Made by a program: the position numbers and the translations under genes
The notes under the pieces: model-generated
Databases searched by the model: none
What the model was told of the DNA's origin: nothing
The model's input: the letters and a program-made list of their open reading frames with translations, nothing else
Shown: piece by piece, positions 6,588 through 8,753 of the stretch
How positions within the stretch are numbered: position 1 is the first letter of the stretch
Layout of the letters: each line of letters opens with the position of its first letter
NCBI GenBank assembly: GCA_038523965.1
Contig: JBCBIX010000109.1
Location: forward strand, 1-8,753
Source: JAJRXG01 sp038523965
GTDB lineage: Bacteria; Bacteroidota; Bacteroidia; Chitinophagales; Saprospiraceae
DNA length: 8,753 nt
Direction of reading: 5' to 3'

Positions 6588-6722
6588 GATATCCTACTTT
6601 TCATAACTCCACCTACTAAGTTACAATGGAGACTGCCATTTAGGGAAAGCTTTGATTCAGATCAGTGAAGCTGACTATCAGAGATATGCGGTTACCTTGG
6701 CACTTGATTTGAAAACAATTCT

Positions 6723-7385
6723 ATGGCACATCTCATAGCACCATCTGTTCTTGCTGCTGACTTTAGTCATCTCCATCGTGACATTGAGATGGTCAATGCA
6801 TCAGAAGCAGATTGGCTCCATATCGATGTGATGGATGGGAGTTTCGTTCCTAATATCAGTTTTGGACAGGTTCTAATGCCGGCGTTGAAGAAAAGCAGTC
6901 GGAAGCCTTTGGACGTCCATCTAATGATCGATTCTCCAGAGCGTTACATCGAACAGTTTGCACAGTTGGGTGCCGATCACATCACCATCCATGTTGAGGC
7001 CACAAATCATGTCCATCGATGTCTTACACTGATACGAAGTCTGGGATGTAAGGCTGGTGTCGCACTGAATCCTCATACGCCTGTCCAGGCTGTGGAAGAG
7101 GTATTAGAGGAAGTCGACATCGTCCTGTTGATGAGTGTCAATCCGGGATTTGGGGGGCAGAAGTTCATTTACCGGACCGTAAATAAGGTCGAGATGCTCA
7201 AGGATATCTGCATCGTTCGTAACCTTACTCCTCATATCGAAATAGATGGGGGAGTGGGCCTTCACAATGCAGAACGGCTCCTTCAGGCGGGTGCTGATAC
7301 CTTGGTTGCTGGAAGCGCCGTTTTCTCATCCGACGATCCCATCCAGACTATTCATAGACTCAAATCTATATCCTCTCCTTACTAA
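6723..7385 (+). CDS. rpe: Ribulose-phosphate 3-epimerase
   Basis: The 220-residue protein has the full length and all motifs of Rpe, the cytoplasmic TIM-barrel enzyme of the pentose phosphate pathway that interconverts ribulose 5-phosphate and xylulose 5-phosphate. Visible are APSVLAADF (6-14), HIDVMDGSFVPNIS (33-46), DVHLMI (64-69), HVEA (90-93), NPHTP (116-120), MSVNPGFGGQ (137-146) and EIDGG (173-177). The metal ligands His33, Asp35, His66 and Asp175 are present, with Asp35 and Asp175 as the acid-base pair. The ATG at 6723 gives the normal N-terminus; there is no clear Shine-Dalgarno sequence. It is divergent from the oxidoreductase gene (135-nt gap) and is followed after 23 nt by a receptor gene on the same strand, so the two may share a transcript without an obvious functional link. 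Confidence 0.97.
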   Translation: MAHLIAPSVLAADFSHLHRDIEMVNASEADWLHIDVMDGSFVPNISFGQVLMPALKKSSRKPLDVHLMIDSPERYIEQFAQLGADHITIHVEATNHVHRCLTLIRSLGCKAGVALNPHTPVQAVEEVLEEVDIVLLMSVNPGFGGQKFIYRTVNKVEMLKDICIVRNLTPHIEIDGGVGLHNAERLLQAGADTLVAGSAVFSSDDPIQTIHRLKSISSPY

Positions 7386-7408
7386 GTATTCATCGCTAAC
7401 GATCCCAA

Positions 7409-8752
7409 ATGAGGCAAATCTTTGTTGGTGCTATAGGTATGTTCTTCTGTAGCTGGTGCGCGGCGCAGTCTGTCACGATACAGGGCAAGGTCACTGATGC
7501 GGACAGCGGCGAACCAATAGAGTTGGCAACAATCTATGTGGATGGCTCCACTCGCTATACTGAATCAGACATCGAGGGCCTCTATCAGCTCGATGTGCCT
7601 CGAGGTGGAAAAGTTATTCTTGTATTCAGTCGCCTTGGATATCAAGAACTGCGCAAAGAAGTTCGAGCCAACAAAAACAGGAATAATATCTACGTCCGTC
7701 TCGAACCTATCGAATCCGATCTCGATGTCGTGGTCACAGATCAGCGCACGATCACTGACGACATGGTCAGAGAGAGCGTCGAGGATATCAAGCTGCTACC
7801 GTCTATCACAGGCAATATCGAAAGTGTATTGCCACACATCGCTTTGGGCGCTCGGTCGGGGACGGGTGGTGAATTGTCCTCTCAGTATAATGTGCGTGGA
7901 GGTAACTATGACGAGAATCTCGTCTATGTCAATGACTTTGAGATCTTTCGTCCTCAGCTGCTCAGGAGTAACCAGCAAGAGGGCTTATCATTTCCAAATC
8001 CTGATTTGATTCGTGACTTGTCATTCTCAGCGGGAGGATACGAATCCAGATATGGAGACAAAATGTCAAGTGTTCTCGACATCTATTATAAGCGACCCAC
8101 ATCATTCAAAGGGTCTGCTACGGCAAGCTTACTTGGAGGATCCGTCCATCTCGAGGGGTCTGGCTTGGGCAGTGATGAGCAATCAAGTAGGTTTCGATAT
8201 CTACTTGGTGGACGCTACAAGGACACTCGCTACGTCTTAGGTAGTCTGGATACAGACGGTGAGTATTCTCCGGTATTCGCAGACGTCCAGGGGTATCTGA
8301 CTTACGATATATCTCGGGATCTTCAGGTAGCGCTACTTTCTAATTACAATATCAGTACCTATGACTTCACACCATTAACCAGATCTACGGGTTTAGGTCT
8401 TATTGATTTTACACTCCAATTGAATAGCGTATTTGAAGGAGGAGAGTCTGATCAATTTAAAACAGGAATGGTCGGTACTTCTCTAACTTACATACCAGAT
8501 CGTGAGCAAAATCCCTTTTTTATAAAATTACTGGCGTCTACCTATCGAGGTGAAGAACGCGAGGCCATAGACATTAGTGGTTTTTATCGTCTATCTCAAA
8601 TAGAAACAGGGGCAGGAGATCAAAATGGACAAGAGATTGCAGTCCTTGGTGTAGGTACTCAACAACAGTTTTCCAGAAATCGCCTGTTCAATTGGAGTGT
8701 AAAATCAATAAGACCTAAACCCGTAGATCTGGTTAATGGTGTGAAGTCATAG
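7409..8752 (+). CDS. TonB-dependent receptor, apparently truncated or interrupted after 447 codons
   Basis: The N-terminal half of an outer-membrane receptor is clear: a signal peptide ending near Ala19, a carboxypeptidase-regulatory-like domain at about 21-100 (IQGKVTDADSGEPIELATIYV, then ESDIEGLYQLDVP), and a plug at about 115-230 with SSQYNVRGGNYDENLVYVNDFEI and a GGYESRYGDKMSSVLDIYYK end, followed by barrel strands to about residue 430. Receptors with this plug type are usually around 800 residues, so roughly half the barrel is missing. The reading frame ends at TAG 8750-8752. The last 12-16 residues, from about IRPKPVDL on, do not look like barrel strand sequence, and both other forward frames also contain stops between 8700 and 8744, so a single frameshift near the end would not restore the frame within the window. 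It is either interrupted by an insertion or a pseudogene. The start follows rpe by 23 nt. The substrate is unknown. Confidence 0.85.
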   Translation: MRQIFVGAIGMFFCSWCAAQSVTIQGKVTDADSGEPIELATIYVDGSTRYTESDIEGLYQLDVPRGGKVILVFSRLGYQELRKEVRANKNRNNIYVRLEPIESDLDVVVTDQRTITDDMVRESVEDIKLLPSITGNIESVLPHIALGARSGTGGELSSQYNVRGGNYDENLVYVNDFEIFRPQLLRSNQQEGLSFPNPDLIRDLSFSAGGYESRYGDKMSSVLDIYYKRPTSFKGSATASLLGGSVHLEGSGLGSDEQSSRFRYLLGGRYKDTRYVLGSLDTDGEYSPVFADVQGYLTYDISRDLQVALLSNYNISTYDFTPLTRSTGLGLIDFTLQLNSVFEGGESDQFKTGMVGTSLTYIPDREQNPFFIKLLASTYRGEEREAIDISGFYRLSQIETGAGDQNGQEIAVLGVGTQQQFSRNRLFNWSVKSIRPKPVDLVNGVKS

Positions 8753-8753
8753 G
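8697..8753 (+). mobile_element. Possible 5' end of an inserted element (group II intron-like), runs off the window
   Basis: After about 8697 the receptor reading frame loses its barrel character and stops accumulate in every forward frame (TAA 8700, 8709, 8716, 8734; TAG 8724, 8750; TGA 8742). The segment GGTGTGAAGTCA (8738-8749) resembles, from memory, the GGTGTTAAGTCA found near the start of the Ll.LtrB group II intron. GTGTA at 8697-8701 could be a degenerate GUGYG intron start, but its last base does not fit. Only 57 bases are visible, so this is a suggestion: a short chance resemblance or another kind of insertion remains possible. Confidence 0.3.

Noticed and set aside
6588..6722. Promoter boxes in the oxidoreductase/rpe divergent gap (TACCTTGG on +, TAACTTAG on -)
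   Set aside because: Each differs from TAnnTTTG at one position and lacks a convincing -33 element at the usual spacing, so neither can be called from sequence alone.
7536..8009. Open frame of 157 codons inside the second receptor gene
   Set aside because: Shifted-frame shadow of the receptor's plug region; the receptor frame has clear domain motifs.

Overview
The window looks like ordinary chromosomal DNA of a Bacteroidota bacterium. The evidence is two TonB-dependent receptors that each carry an N-terminal carboxypeptidase-regulatory-like domain behind a signal peptide, a DUF2452 protein and a DUF1801-type protein of the kind common in that phylum, a Tat-exported Gfo/Idh/MocA oxidoreductase, and general absence of strong Shine-Dalgarno sequences. 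A class such as Saprospiria is possible, but this is a guess from general resemblance. No rRNA, tRNA or CRISPR array was seen.

Layout from left to right. The last 50 codons of lipB (octanoyltransferase, + strand) enter from the left edge and end tail-to-tail with a two-gene minus-strand unit: a DUF1801-type protein followed after 1 nt by a DUF2452 protein. A short divergent gap then leads to a plus-strand DUF2459/TIGR02117-type membrane-anchored protein. After a 132-nt gap with a nested inverted repeat comes a two-gene plus-strand unit: a full-length TonB-dependent receptor with an unusual CxxC in its plug, followed after 1 nt by an exported thioredoxin-like protein. Convergent to these are two minus-strand genes, a DUF4442 hotdog-fold protein and a Tat-exported Gfo/Idh/MocA oxidoreductase, separated by a gap containing overlapping hairpins, one of which looks like the oxidoreductase terminator. 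Divergent from the oxidoreductase are rpe (ribulose-phosphate 3-epimerase) and, 23 nt after it, a second TonB-dependent receptor gene. That gene breaks off after 447 codons, just before the window edge.

Most genes are housekeeping or cell-envelope functions without an obvious single pathway. Two places deserve attention. The first is the tightly coupled pair of receptor and thioredoxin-like protein (1940-4724), which suggests thiol or metal chemistry linked to import of an unidentified substrate. The second is the abrupt end of the second receptor frame at about 8700-8752, where all three forward frames close and the DNA has some resemblance to the start of a group II intron, so the gene may be interrupted by a mobile element lying mostly outside the window. 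No complete, clearly novel defence or mobile system is visible.
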